From contig CAXIDF010000020.1 in NCBI GenBank assembly GCA_964022665.1, positions 1 through 64,000 of the forward strand: a stretch of 64,000 bases of DNA. Reading direction: 5' to 3'. The position numbers were made by a program, and so were the translations under genes. Positions 53,427-62,180 of the stretch are shown in pieces. The notes beneath the pieces were generated by a model, which saw only the letters and a program-made list of their open reading frames with translations, was not told the origin of the DNA and ran no database searches. Each line of letters starts with the position of its first letter. The first letter of the stretch is position 1. This DNA is from Haliea sp964022665 (GTDB lineage: Bacteria; Pseudomonadota; Gammaproteobacteria; Pseudomonadales; Halieaceae).

Positions 53427-53847
53427 GGAAACGCTCGAGCCAGCCCCCGTAGTACTGGCGCCCGGCGCACTGTTGCAGGCGGCACGTCAGGCTCGCGGCT
53501 GGACGCCCGCCGAGGTCGCGGATCGCCTGCACTGGCTGCCGGAGGTTGTAGGCCTGCTGGAGCGCGATGCCTACGATCGCCTGCGCCGTCCTGCCTTTGC
53601 CCGCGGCTACATCGGCGCTTACGCGCGCCTGTTGGGCCTGAACGAAACGGACGTGCTCGCCGGCTTTGATCTGCACAGCCCCGACGCGGTGGCGCGCTCC
53701 GCAGGCCAGTGTCCGCGTCGGCTGCGCCCCCTGCAGCGCACCGGTGTGGGTATTGTTATTGGCCTGGCGGTGCTGGCGCTGCTGATTCTGGGTTTGTGGT
53801 GGACGCAGGTCGGCCACGCCGCGACCCATCACCTGTCTGGAGGATAA
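53416..53847 (+). CDS. RodZ-like protein lacking the periplasmic domain
   Basis: 143 residues from a GTG that overlaps the pilW end. An N-terminal helix-turn-helix (about 17-85: LLQAARQARGWTPAEVADRLHW, then FARGYIGAYARLLGL) is followed by a basic segment, one membrane helix (about 108-129) and only about 13 residues outside. RodZ proteins have the same order but then a periplasmic beta domain (about 150-200 further residues), which is absent. Position between pilW and ispG is where rodZ sits in relatives. RodZ anchors MreB to the membrane through the HTH; that part is retained. Confidence 0.8.
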   Translation: MGSKETLEPAPVVLAPGALLQAARQARGWTPAEVADRLHWLPEVVGLLERDAYDRLRRPAFARGYIGAYARLLGLNETDVLAGFDLHSPDAVARSAGQCPRRLRPLQRTGVGIVIGLAVLALLILGLWWTQVGHAATHHLSGG

Positions 53848-53851
53848 GCCC

Positions 53852-54979
53852 ATGCACAAGCCTTCTCCCATTACCCGGCGCGTCAGCCGCCAGATCATGG
53901 TCGGCTCCGTGCCGGTGGGCGGTGATGCACCGATCAGTGTGCAGAGCATGACCAACACGGAAACCTGCGACGTCGACGCCACGGTGGCGCAGATTGTGGC
54001 TATCCAGGATGCCGGTGCAGACATCGTGCGCGTGTCGGTGCCGAGCATGGATGCCGCGGAAGCGTTTCGCGCCATTCGCGCCCGGGTCGACGTACCGCTG
54101 GTGGCGGATATTCACTTTGATCACAAGATCGCGCTTAAAGTCGCCGAGTATGGCGTCGATTGCCTGCGCATCAACCCGGGGAATATCGGCAGCGACAAGA
54201 AAGTGCGCGCGGTTATTGACTGCGCCCGGGACAAGGGCATACCGATTCGTATCGGGGTTAACGCCGGGTCGCTGGGCAAGGAACTGCAGCGCAAGTACGG
54301 CGAACCCACGGCCGAGGCGCTGGTGGAGTCCGCCCTGCATCACGTGGACATACTCGACCGCTTCAACTACCCGGACTTCAAGGTCAGCGTGAAGGCCTCT
54401 GAGGTGTTCATGGCGGTGGCCGCCTATCGGCTGCTGGCAAAGCAGATCGATCAGCCGCTGCACCTGGGCATCACCGAGGCCGGTGGCTTGCGCGGTGGCA
54501 CCGTGAAATCGGCGGTGGGCCTGGGCATGCTGTTGATGGACGGTATTGGCGACACCATCCGGGTGTCGCTGGCCGCAGACCCGGTGGAAGAGGTCAAGGT
54601 CGGTTTTGAGATCCTGAAAAGCCTCAAGCTGCGCGCCAATGGCATCAATTTCATTGCCTGCCCCAGCTGCTCGCGGCAGAACTTTGATGTTATCGCCACC
54701 ATGAATACGCTGGAGCAGCGCCTGGAAGATATTCGCACGCCTATGGATGTGGCCGTGATCGGCTGTATCGTCAACGGGCCAGGTGAGGCGCGCGAGGCGG
54801 ATGTCGGCCTGACCGGCGCCAGCCCCAGCAACCTGATTTATGTCGACGGCAAGCCGGATCACAAGGTCAGCAACCTGGACTTCGTGGACCATCTGGAGCA
54901 GGTCATTCGCCAGCGGGCCGCCTCTCTGGAAACCCAGCGCGCCGCCGACGAGGCGCAGTTGATCGCGCGATCCAAATAA
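53852..54979 (+). CDS. ispG: 4-hydroxy-3-methylbut-2-enyl diphosphate synthase
   Basis: 375 residues, start preceded by TGGAGGATAAG. The N-terminal TIM barrel contains VQSMTNTETCDVDATVAQI; cluster ligands lie in CPSCSRQ near 268-274 and in GCIVNGPGEA near 308-317. This is the two-domain bacterial form. It converts MEcPP to HMBPP in the MEP isoprenoid pathway and carries a [4Fe-4S] cluster. Order pilW, rodZ-like, ispG, hisS is conserved in gammaproteobacteria. Confidence 0.97.
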   Translation: MHKPSPITRRVSRQIMVGSVPVGGDAPISVQSMTNTETCDVDATVAQIVAIQDAGADIVRVSVPSMDAAEAFRAIRARVDVPLVADIHFDHKIALKVAEYGVDCLRINPGNIGSDKKVRAVIDCARDKGIPIRIGVNAGSLGKELQRKYGEPTAEALVESALHHVDILDRFNYPDFKVSVKASEVFMAVAAYRLLAKQIDQPLHLGITEAGGLRGGTVKSAVGLGMLLMDGIGDTIRVSLAADPVEEVKVGFEILKSLKLRANGINFIACPSCSRQNFDVIATMNTLEQRLEDIRTPMDVAVIGCIVNGPGEAREADVGLTGASPSNLIYVDGKPDHKVSNLDFVDHLEQVIRQRAASLETQRAADEAQLIARSK

Positions 54980-54998
54980 TGAATTTGCAGGAGTACAG

Positions 54999-56297
54999 GT
55001 GACAACGATTCGAGCCATCCGGGGGATGAACGACATTCTCCCGGATGAAACAGACCGCTGGCAGTATCTTGAGCGTACTGTGGCAGAGGTGCTGGCGAGC
55101 TATGGTTACGCTGAAATTCGTATGCCCATCGTCGAGCAGACGGCGCTGTTTCGCCGCTCTATCGGCGAAGTGACGGATATCGTCGAGAAGGAAATGTACA
55201 GCTTCGACGACCGCAATGGTGAAAGCCTCACCCTGCGGCCGGAGGGCACCGCGGGCTGTGTGCGCGCGGCAATCCAGAACAGCCTGTTGGGCACAGTACA
55301 GCGGCTCTGGTACAGCGGCCCCATGTTTCGCTACGAGCGGCCGCAAAAGGGGCGCCAGCGGCAGTTCCACCAGATTGGCGCGGAAGTGTTTGGTGTGCCA
55401 ACGCCGGACATCGACGCCGAGCTGATTCTTATGACCGCGCGCCTCTGGCGTGCCCTGGGCATTGATGAGCACGTGGAGTTGCAGCTGAACTCCATCGGCA
55501 GCAGTGCCGATCGCCAGGCGTTTCGTGCGGCGCTGGTGGCCTATCTGTCCGAGCATCAGGCCGACCTGGATGAAGACAGCCAGCGCAGGCTGCTGACCAA
55601 CCCGTTGCGCATTCTGGATAGCAAGCACCCGGGTACTCGCGCCCTGCTGCAGCAGGCTCCGGTACTGACGGACTACCTGGATGATGAATCGAAGGCAGAT
55701 TTCGCCCGCGTGTGCGAACTTCTGGATGCGGCGTCTGTCTCCTATGTCGTCAATCCCTCGCTGGTGCGCGGGCTGGACTACTACAACAAGACAGTGTTCG
55801 AATGGGTGACCGACAGGCTGGGTGCGCAGGGCACCGTGTGTGCCGGCGGTCGCTACGATGGTCTGGTGCAGCAACTCGGCGGCAAGCCCGTCCCCGGTAT
55901 CGGCTTTGCCATGGGCAAAGAGCGTCTGGTGCTGCTGCTGGAAGCCTTGGAGGCGTTGCCGGCAACCCTGCCTGCGGCGGACGTTTACGTCGTCAACTCC
56001 GGGGGACGCGCGGAAATTGCGGCGTTTGCTGCACTCGAGAGCCTGCGCAGCGCGTTGCCCGGGCTGCGCATTGTGCAGCATACCGGCGGCGGCAGTTTCC
56101 GCAGCCAACTGAAAAAAGCCGACAAGAGCGGTGCCCGCTGGGCGCTGATCTGGGGCGACGATGAAGTGGCCGCTGCCACGGTCACCGTCAAGCCGCTGCG
56201 CGAGCAGGGCGAAGAGCAGGCGACGCTGCCCCTGGCAGATGTGCCCGCGTTCCTCTTGCGCAGCCGTACCCCCGACACCACAACCGAAGGAAGCTAG
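54999..56297 (+). CDS. hisS: Histidyl-tRNA synthetase
   Basis: 432 residues from a GTG with GGAG upstream. Class II synthetase motifs are present: motif 2 region with GPMFRYERPQKGRQRQFHQIGAE, the His-binding GLDYYNKTVFEW near 256-267 and motif 3 GIGFAMGKERL. The C-terminal anticodon-binding domain starts near 330. Charges tRNA-His. yfgM follows after 3 bp. Confidence 0.97.
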   Translation: MTTIRAIRGMNDILPDETDRWQYLERTVAEVLASYGYAEIRMPIVEQTALFRRSIGEVTDIVEKEMYSFDDRNGESLTLRPEGTAGCVRAAIQNSLLGTVQRLWYSGPMFRYERPQKGRQRQFHQIGAEVFGVPTPDIDAELILMTARLWRALGIDEHVELQLNSIGSSADRQAFRAALVAYLSEHQADLDEDSQRRLLTNPLRILDSKHPGTRALLQQAPVLTDYLDDESKADFARVCELLDAASVSYVVNPSLVRGLDYYNKTVFEWVTDRLGAQGTVCAGGRYDGLVQQLGGKPVPGIGFAMGKERLVLLLEALEALPATLPAADVYVVNSGGRAEIAAFAALESLRSALPGLRIVQHTGGGSFRSQLKKADKSGARWALIWGDDEVAAATVTVKPLREQGEEQATLPLADVPAFLLRSRTPDTTTEGS

Positions 56298-56300
56298 ATC

Positions 56301-56975
56301 GTGGAACAATATCGTACAGAAGAAGAACAGGTAGAAGCACTGCGGCGCTGGTGGGACGAGAATGGCCGCTCCACCCTGGTCGCCATTGTGCTGGTGCTGG
56401 CGGGGACCTTCGCCTGGCAGGGCTGGCAGCGTTACGATGCGCAGCGTACTGCGAGTGCATCGGACCTGTATCAGCAAATGCTGGAGGCTGCCGCGCTGGC
56501 GCAGGAGGGTGCGGCAACGGCCGCACCGGTGTCGCAGCTGGCCACGCAGCTGCGCAGGGACTTCGCCGGCACCAGCTATGCCCAGTTTGCGGCGCTGCAC
56601 CAGGCGCGTGTCGCGGTAATCGCCGGGGATCTTGAGGCTGCCGAAGCGGATTTGCGCTGGGTGTTGGGCAAGGCCGACGGTGGCAGTGAAACCGCGCTCG
56701 TCGCACAGTTGCGCCTGGCCCGGGTGGTTGCGGCGCAGGGCAATGTGGAGCAGGCGCTGGCACTGCTGGCGCCGGAAGCAATGGGCAAGTACCAGGCCGC
56801 TGCCGCTATGGCGCGTGGGGATGTGCTTGCCGGGGCCGGGCGTGCGGAAGAAGCGCTCGCCGCCTACCGCGAAGCGCAGGCGCTGGTGCAGACCTATCCC
56901 GCGCAGCTCAACCTGGAAACCCTGGCCGCCAAGCTGCAAAGCCTGGCGGCCGCTATGGCAGGGGATGACGCATGA
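56301..56975 (+). CDS. yfgM: YfgM-like ancillary SecYEG translocon protein
   Basis: 224 residues from a GTG. A short cytoplasmic N-terminus (EEEQVEALRRWWDENGR) is followed by one membrane helix (about 22-41) and a periplasmic TPR-like domain of Ala-rich helices. This matches YfgM/TPR_21 proteins, which pair with PpiD at the translocon and help hand over outer-membrane proteins. The stop overlaps the bamB start (ATGA), consistent with the conserved hisS, yfgM, bamB, der cluster. Confidence 0.9.
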   Translation: MEQYRTEEEQVEALRRWWDENGRSTLVAIVLVLAGTFAWQGWQRYDAQRTASASDLYQQMLEAAALAQEGAATAAPVSQLATQLRRDFAGTSYAQFAALHQARVAVIAGDLEAAEADLRWVLGKADGGSETALVAQLRLARVVAAQGNVEQALALLAPEAMGKYQAAAAMARGDVLAGAGRAEEALAAYREAQALVQTYPAQLNLETLAAKLQSLAAAMAGDDA

Positions 56976-58156
56976 GGGTTGCCGTAACACGCTGGAGTGT
57001 CTTGCTGCTTTGTATGCTGGCGCTGGGAGGTTGCAGCACTATCAAAGGCTGGTTCGAGATTGACGATGACGAAGATCCGCGCCAGCCCGTGGAGCTGGAA
57101 AAGTTCGAACAAACGGTAAAAGCCAAGCGACTCTGGTCTACCGGCGTGGGTGATGGCCAGGGCGACGGCCTGTACCGGATCGAGCCGGTAATCGGTGACG
57201 GGCGCATTTATGCGGCATCTGCCGATGGCGAAGTGAAGGCGCTGGACGTTACTAATGGCCGGCGCGTGTGGGATGCGGATCTGGAGCTGCCGATTTCCGG
57301 TGGCGTGGGCCTGTACGAAAACAGCATTTTTCTCGGGGCCAGCGATGGCTTTGTCATTCGTCTCGACGCCAGCAACGGTGATCTGGTCTGGCGCGCCGCG
57401 GTGACCGGCGAAGTGCTGGCCCCGCCGCAGGGCAACGGCAAGGTGGTGGTCGCGCAGACCTACGACGGCAAGTTGCACGGGCTGGACTTCGCCACCGGCG
57501 AGCGGCTGTGGACGTACGATAGCAACATGCCGGTGCTGACCATTCGCGGCACCAGCACGCCCATTCTGCAGGGCAACCGCGTTATTGCCGGTTTCTCCAA
57601 TGGCCGCGTAGTCGGCTTCGAGGCGGCAACCGGTGGAGTGGAGTGGGAGGCCCGGGTGGCCATTCCGCAGGGCCGTTCGGAGATTGAACGTATTGTCGAT
57701 GTGGACGGTAGCATGGCGCTGCTCGGCAACGAGCTGTTTGCCTCCAGTTACCAGGGCTTTGTGGTGTCCATCGACATCAACACCGGGCGCAAACTCTGGG
57801 AGCGCCCGGTTTCCTCGGTGTCCGGTGTTTCACAGGGGTTCGGTAACGTCTACGCCTCGGATGAAGACGGCACGGTTATAGCCTTCCTGCGCACTGGCCA
57901 GGGGCAGCGCTGGACTCAGGATGCGCTGGGCTGGCGCGGGCTCGGCAGGCCAGTGCCGGTGAGCAGTTACCTGGCCGTGGCGGACTTCGAAGGCTACGTG
58001 CATCTGCTGTCCCAGGTGGATGGCAGTTTTGTGGGCCGCTTCCGGCCCGACAGTGATGGCGTGCGCGCCGACATGCTGAGTGACGGCAACGTGCTCTACG
58101 TGTTCGGTAACAGCGGCGACCTGCAAGCTTACGAACTCAGCTCCACCTCCAGGTAA
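56972..58156 (+). CDS. bamB: Outer membrane protein assembly factor BamB
   Basis: 394 residues. Lipobox LGGC places the lipid on Cys21. The body is an eight-bladed beta-propeller of PQQ-like repeats, for example ALDVTNGRRVWDADL and RLDASNGDLVWRAAV. BamB is a lipoprotein of the BAM complex that folds beta-barrel proteins into the outer membrane. Coupled to yfgM and 5 bp before der. Confidence 0.95.
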   Translation: MRVAVTRWSVLLLCMLALGGCSTIKGWFEIDDDEDPRQPVELEKFEQTVKAKRLWSTGVGDGQGDGLYRIEPVIGDGRIYAASADGEVKALDVTNGRRVWDADLELPISGGVGLYENSIFLGASDGFVIRLDASNGDLVWRAAVTGEVLAPPQGNGKVVVAQTYDGKLHGLDFATGERLWTYDSNMPVLTIRGTSTPILQGNRVIAGFSNGRVVGFEAATGGVEWEARVAIPQGRSEIERIVDVDGSMALLGNELFASSYQGFVVSIDINTGRKLWERPVSSVSGVSQGFGNVYASDEDGTVIAFLRTGQGQRWTQDALGWRGLGRPVPVSSYLAVADFEGYVHLLSQVDGSFVGRFRPDSDGVRADMLSDGNVLYVFGNSGDLQAYELSSTSR

Positions 58157-58161
58157 CCACG

Positions 58162-59577
58162 ATGATTCCCGTAATTGCCCTGGTCGGCCGTCCCAATGTG
58201 GGCAAGTCGACCCTGTTCAACCAGCTCACCCGCAGCCGCGATGCGCTGGTCGCAGACCTTGCCGGGCTCACACGGGATCGCAAATACGGTGAGGCACGCA
58301 TCGGTTCGCGGCCCTTCATGGTCATCGACACCGGGGGTATCAGCGGCGACGAAATGGGCATCGAGGCGCAAATGGCCGGGCAGTCCCTGCTCGCCATTGA
58401 GGAAGCCGACGCGGTGCTGTTCCTGGTTGATGCCCGGGAGGGCCTGAACCCGGCGGACCAGGCGCTGGCCCGCCACCTGCGCCAGCGCAACAAGGCCTTC
58501 CACGTTATCGTCAACAAGATCGACGGTCTCAATGAGGACGTTGTGCTGGGTGACTTTTACGCGCTGGGTGTAGAGCAACTGCATGGCATTGCCGCGTCCC
58601 ATGGACGCGGTGTGCGCCAGATGATCGATGACGTGCTCGCCACGTTCCCGGAGGATACTGAAGAAGACGCGGCCGAGGTGGATCGTCGCGACAGCATTCG
58701 TGTCGCCATTGTCGGGCGGCCCAACGTAGGCAAGTCGACGCTGGTCAACCGGTTGCTGGGGGAAGAGCGCGTGGTCGTTTACGACCAGCCGGGCACCACC
58801 CGCGACAGCGTGTATATCGATTACGAGCGCGATGGCCAGCGCTACACGCTTATCGACACGGCGGGTGTGCGGCGGCGCAAGAATGTGCGTGAGACGGTAG
58901 AGAAGTTCTCCATCGTCAAAACCCTCAAGGCCATCGATGACGCACACGTGGTGTTGCTGGTTATGGATGCGCACGAGGGCATTGTCGACCAGGACCTGCA
59001 CCTGCTCGGTCACTGTATCGAAGCGGGCCGCGGCCTGGTCTTGACCGTGAACAAGTGGGACGGCATCGAAACCCACCAACGGGACTGGATTCGCAATGAG
59101 CTCAGCCGGCGGCTGATATTTGCCGACTACGCCGATACGCATTTCATTTCGGCGCTGCACGGCACAGGCGTGGGGCACCTCTACAAGTCTATCCTCGGTG
59201 CGCACAGCTCGGCCACGCGCAAGCTGAACACCAATCAGCTGACACGCATTCTTGAAGGGGCGGTGTTCGATCATGCGCCACCGATGGTGAACGGCCGTCG
59301 CATCAAGCTGCGCTACGCCCACCCGGGTGGGCAGAACCCTCCCCTGATCGTGATACACGGCAACCAGACCGGCAGTGTGCCCAACAGCTATCAGCGCTAC
59401 CTGGAAAAGGTGTTTCGTCGCGAGCTCAAGCTGAGCGGGACACCCGTGCGCATAGAATTCCGCACCGGCGACAACCCGTTTGCGGACAAGCGCAACCAGC
59501 TCACGCAGCGTCAGGTACAGCGCAAGCGTCGCCTGATGGCCCACGTGAAAAAGAACGAAAAGAAGAAAAAACGCTGA
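58162..59577 (+). CDS. der: Ribosome-associated GTPase Der (EngA)
   Basis: 471 residues with two tandem G domains, each starting with GRPNVGKSTL (near 9 and 187), DTAG/DTGG switch motifs, NKID and NKWD guanine-specificity motifs, and a C-terminal KH-like domain. The basic tail (KKNEKKKKR) is usual. Der is essential for 50S ribosomal subunit maturation. The next gene starts 10 bp later. Confidence 0.97.
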   Translation: MIPVIALVGRPNVGKSTLFNQLTRSRDALVADLAGLTRDRKYGEARIGSRPFMVIDTGGISGDEMGIEAQMAGQSLLAIEEADAVLFLVDAREGLNPADQALARHLRQRNKAFHVIVNKIDGLNEDVVLGDFYALGVEQLHGIAASHGRGVRQMIDDVLATFPEDTEEDAAEVDRRDSIRVAIVGRPNVGKSTLVNRLLGEERVVVYDQPGTTRDSVYIDYERDGQRYTLIDTAGVRRRKNVRETVEKFSIVKTLKAIDDAHVVLLVMDAHEGIVDQDLHLLGHCIEAGRGLVLTVNKWDGIETHQRDWIRNELSRRLIFADYADTHFISALHGTGVGHLYKSILGAHSSATRKLNTNQLTRILEGAVFDHAPPMVNGRRIKLRYAHPGGQNPPLIVIHGNQTGSVPNSYQRYLEKVFRRELKLSGTPVRIEFRTGDNPFADKRNQLTQRQVQRKRRLMAHVKKNEKKKKR

Positions 59578-59587
59578 CGCGGATACC

Positions 59588-59965
59588 ATGGGTAAGCCGG
59601 ATCTGGACAAGCGCGCGACCATAGAAGGGTTTGTCGACCAGTTCTATGCCCGAGTGCTAGCCGACCCCCGGCTTGCTCCAATTTTTCTTGACGTGGCGCA
59701 GATTGACCTCGACGTGCACTTGCCGCACATCAAGGACTACTGGTGCAAGCTGCTGCTCGGGGAGCAGCGCTATCGCCGCCACACCATGGCCATTCACCGC
59801 CGCCTGCACGCCAGGCAACCGCTACAAGCCGATGACTTCCAGCGCTGGCTGGCGTTATTTATTGCCACGGTGGATGCGGGTTATGCAGGGCCCGGTGCGC
59901 AGCGCGCCAAGCGCGTGGCGACGGCAATCGCCGGCAATATGCAGCAGGGGCTTGAGCCCGGCTGA
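59588..59965 (+). CDS. Group III truncated haemoglobin
   Basis: 125 residues. The pattern FVDQFYARVLADPRLAPIF, then a Trp in DYWCKLLLG, the haem-pocket segment RRHTMAIHRRLH, and DDFQRWLALFIATVDAGYAG fits the group III (trHbP) family; the His in IHRRL is the likely proximal ligand. These proteins bind haem and are implicated in NO or O2 chemistry, though their physiological role is poorly known. It probably shares the der transcript (10-bp gap). The gap to the GIN operon is 112 bp with its own promoter. Confidence 0.87.
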   Translation: MGKPDLDKRATIEGFVDQFYARVLADPRLAPIFLDVAQIDLDVHLPHIKDYWCKLLLGEQRYRRHTMAIHRRLHARQPLQADDFQRWLALFIATVDAGYAGPGAQRAKRVATAIAGNMQQGLEPG

Positions 59966-60016
59966 ACCCCGGTCCGCGACGCGCTTGCGCAACTCAACGC
60001 TTGTACATTCCCACTC

Positions 60017-60056
60017 TTGCACATTTCCATTCTAGTGTTATAGTTAAATATAACAC
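60017..60056 (+). promoter_or_regulatory. GIN/GntR/ABC operon promoter with perfect palindromic operator
   Basis: TTGCAC (60017-60022) and TATAGT (60039-60044) are 16 bp apart. Over the -10 lies a perfect inverted repeat: GTGTTATA (60035-60042) and TATAACAC (60049-60056) with a 6-bp centre. This is the size and symmetry expected for a GntR-type dimer. The operon's third-from-last gene is a YtrA-subfamily GntR regulator, so autorepression is likely (inference). The palindrome begins 22 bp before the ATG at 60078. Confidence 0.75.
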
Positions 60057-60077
60057 CATAGCAATGAGGCGAAAGCC

Positions 60078-60950
60078 ATGTTCACCTCGAATTCCGTCCG
60101 CCATCCCTGGCAGCGCACGTTGACCAGTCTGTCTGCGCGTCGCGCTGTGTTCAGCCTCTGCCTGCTGTTGTTCCTGCCTGCGGTGGTCAGTGCCGGGGAG
60201 AGTCCGGACGTGGTGCGGGTCACCGGGTTCGATGTCCGCAACGTGGAAGTACAGGGTGCGGTCGACGTGGAGATCAGTCAGGGCGCCACCGCAGAGTTGC
60301 TGGTTCGGGGTAGCCCGGCCAGCTTGAGCCCGGAGCCTTTTCATGTGCGCGGTCAAACGCTGGTGCTGGGCACGCCGGCGGGCAGCACGCAGGCTCTCGG
60401 TGGTGTCGCTTTCAAACTGACCCTGCCGACGCTGGAATCAGTGCTGATTGCCGGGTCTGGTGATGTCTTTGTACGTCCGCTGGAGGTTGCTACCTTTACA
60501 TTGCGCATTGATGGCACGGGGGACGCTCATCTTTTTGCCCTGCGCGCTGAAAAAGCGCGCATAGACATGCGCGGGGCCGGCGATGTGCAGGTGGCTGAGC
60601 TCTCAGTGCCGCAACTGCAGTTGCGGCTATCCGGTGCAGGCGACATTCAACTCGGGCCCCTGCAAACCGAATCACTCGAAGCCGTGGTCAACGGGGCAGG
60701 CGATATTGCCGCAGCCGGTGAAGGCCGAACCGCGGAGGTATCTGTCACCGTGGTGGGCTCCGGCGATGTCGATTTCTCCGGGCTGGACATTGGTGAGGCG
60801 TATGTCACTGTGATCGGCTCCGGCGGCGTGCGGCTGGGGCCCAGCTCGCGGCTCCAGGCCACCATCATGGGCAGCGGCGACATCACCTATGCCGGTGAGC
60901 CGGATATTGACCAGAACGTGATTGGCTCCGGCCAGCTACAGCAGGAATAA
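60078..60950 (+). CDS. GIN domain (DUF2807) protein, exported
   Basis: 290 residues, start preceded by GAGGCGAAAG. A signal peptide spans about 1-40 (long n-region, ending VVSAGE). The mature part is a beta-solenoid-like DUF2807/GIN domain marked by repeated turns GSGDV, GTGDA, GAGDV, GAGDI, GAGDI, GSGDV, GSGGV and GSGDI, roughly every 19-20 residues. GIN domains occur in periplasmic or surface proteins of unknown biochemical role. It is the first gene of an operon with a GntR regulator and an ABC transporter (5-bp gap to the next gene). Confidence 0.88.
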   Translation: MFTSNSVRHPWQRTLTSLSARRAVFSLCLLLFLPAVVSAGESPDVVRVTGFDVRNVEVQGAVDVEISQGATAELLVRGSPASLSPEPFHVRGQTLVLGTPAGSTQALGGVAFKLTLPTLESVLIAGSGDVFVRPLEVATFTLRIDGTGDAHLFALRAEKARIDMRGAGDVQVAELSVPQLQLRLSGAGDIQLGPLQTESLEAVVNGAGDIAAAGEGRTAEVSVTVVGSGDVDFSGLDIGEAYVTVIGSGGVRLGPSSRLQATIMGSGDITYAGEPDIDQNVIGSGQLQQE

Positions 60951-60954
60951 GCCG

Positions 60955-61320
60955 GTGCAGTGGCACGACGAGCAGCCCATCTATCGACAACTGCGTGACC
61001 TCGTTGTGGAGCGGATCATGGACGGCTCTTTTGCGGAGGGTGACGCGGTGCCTTCGGTGCGCCAGGTGGCAAGCGACTACCGCATTAATCACCTCACGGT
61101 GGCCAAGGCCTACCAGGAACTGGTGGAAACGGGCCTGCTGGAGAAGCGCCGCGGGTTGGGGATGTACGTTACCGTTGGTGCCCGCTCGGCACTGACTGCC
61201 GATGAGCAGGCACGCTTTTTTGCCAGGGAGTTGCCGGCGTTTGCCGAGCGGGTGCGTAACCTGGGCCTGGATATCCAGCAGGTGGCCACGCGCCTGCTGC
61301 AAGAGGGAGAGGGGAAATGA
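60955..61320 (+). CDS. GntR family regulator, YtrA subfamily
   Basis: 122 residues from a GTG at 60955 with AGGAA upstream. A winged helix at about 5-75 (QPIYRQLRDLVVERIMDGSFAEGD, SVRQVASDYRINHLTVAKAYQEL) is followed by a short helical tail of about 45 residues; the small effector region is the mark of the YtrA subfamily, which regulates adjacent ABC genes. Its stop overlaps the ATPase start (ATGA). The palindrome at 60035-60056 is the likely target. Confidence 0.9.
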   Translation: MQWHDEQPIYRQLRDLVVERIMDGSFAEGDAVPSVRQVASDYRINHLTVAKAYQELVETGLLEKRRGLGMYVTVGARSALTADEQARFFARELPAFAERVRNLGLDIQQVATRLLQEGEGK

Positions 61321-62180
61321 CAAGTGTTGTAGAGGCGCGGGGGCTGCAGCGTCGGTTTGGTCACCAGCAGGCGGTCGCCGGTGTCGACCTGCAGTTGGAA
61401 GCGGGTTCTGTGCTCGGCCTGATCGGGCCGAACGGCGCGGGGAAAACTACGCTGCTGCGCTCGCTGCTGGGGCTCACCCACTGCAAGGGGGAGCTGACGA
61501 TACTGGGTGTTGATCCGCGGCGAGACCCTGCGCGGCTGATGCAGGAAGCCTGTTTTATCGCCGATACCGCCGTCCTGCCGCGCTGGATGCGGGTGGATGA
61601 ATTGCTGGACTATACCGCCGGTGTTCACCCCCGCTTCAACCGGGCGCATGCGGTACAACTGTTGGCCGCTACCGAAGTGGGTCTGCGGCGGCGCATCGGT
61701 GAGCTTTCGAAGGGCATGACTGTGCAGCTGCATCTCGCGCTGGTCATGGCAATCGATGCGCGGTTGCTGATTCTCGACGAGCCCACGCTGGGCCTCGATA
61801 TCCTGTTCCGCAAGCAGTTTTTTGAGCAGCTACTGAATGATTACTTCGACGAGGAGCGCACCATCATCATTTCTACCCATCAGGTGGAAGAGGTGGAGAA
61901 TATTCTCACCCACGTCATGTTCATGAACCGTGGGCGCACGCTGCTCTGTGACTCCATGCTGGCCGTGGAAGAACGTTACGTCGAACTGCGCGCTGTCGGC
62001 GAGGCTGCGACCCGCGCGGCCGGTATCCCGCACCTGGGCCAGCGGCCTCTGCTCGGGGGCAAGGCGCTTATTTACGAGGATGTGAACCGGGAATTGCTCG
62101 CGCCGCTGGGTGACTTGCGCACGCCGGCGCTGGCGGATCTGTTTGTGGCCAAGGTGGCTGAGGACAATGCGCATGACTGA
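61317..62180 (+). CDS. ABC transporter ATP-binding protein
   Basis: 287 residues. Walker A GPNGAGKTT (near 43-51), a variant signature LSKGM, Walker B LLILDEPTLGLD and switch His in STHQVEEVENIL are present. This is the DrrA/CcmA-like branch common next to YtrA regulators, for example in YtrABC-type systems. The last 65 residues form a C-terminal extension. Coupled to the regulator upstream and overlapping the permease gene downstream by 8 bp. Confidence 0.92.
   Translation: MTSVVEARGLQRRFGHQQAVAGVDLQLEAGSVLGLIGPNGAGKTTLLRSLLGLTHCKGELTILGVDPRRDPARLMQEACFIADTAVLPRWMRVDELLDYTAGVHPRFNRAHAVQLLAATEVGLRRRIGELSKGMTVQLHLALVMAIDARLLILDEPTLGLDILFRKQFFEQLLNDYFDEERTIIISTHQVEEVENILTHVMFMNRGRTLLCDSMLAVEERYVELRAVGEAATRAAGIPHLGQRPLLGGKALIYEDVNRELLAPLGDLRTPALADLFVAKVAEDNAHD

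Noticed and set aside
53756..55036. 426-residue open frame on the minus strand
   Set aside because: Antisense to ispG; no family match.
54903..56990. 695-residue open frame on the minus strand
   Set aside because: Antisense to hisS and yfgM, whose identity is certain; low-complexity composition and no domain.
58129..59622. 497-residue open frame on the minus strand
   Set aside because: Antisense to der; length is caused by codon bias of the real gene.
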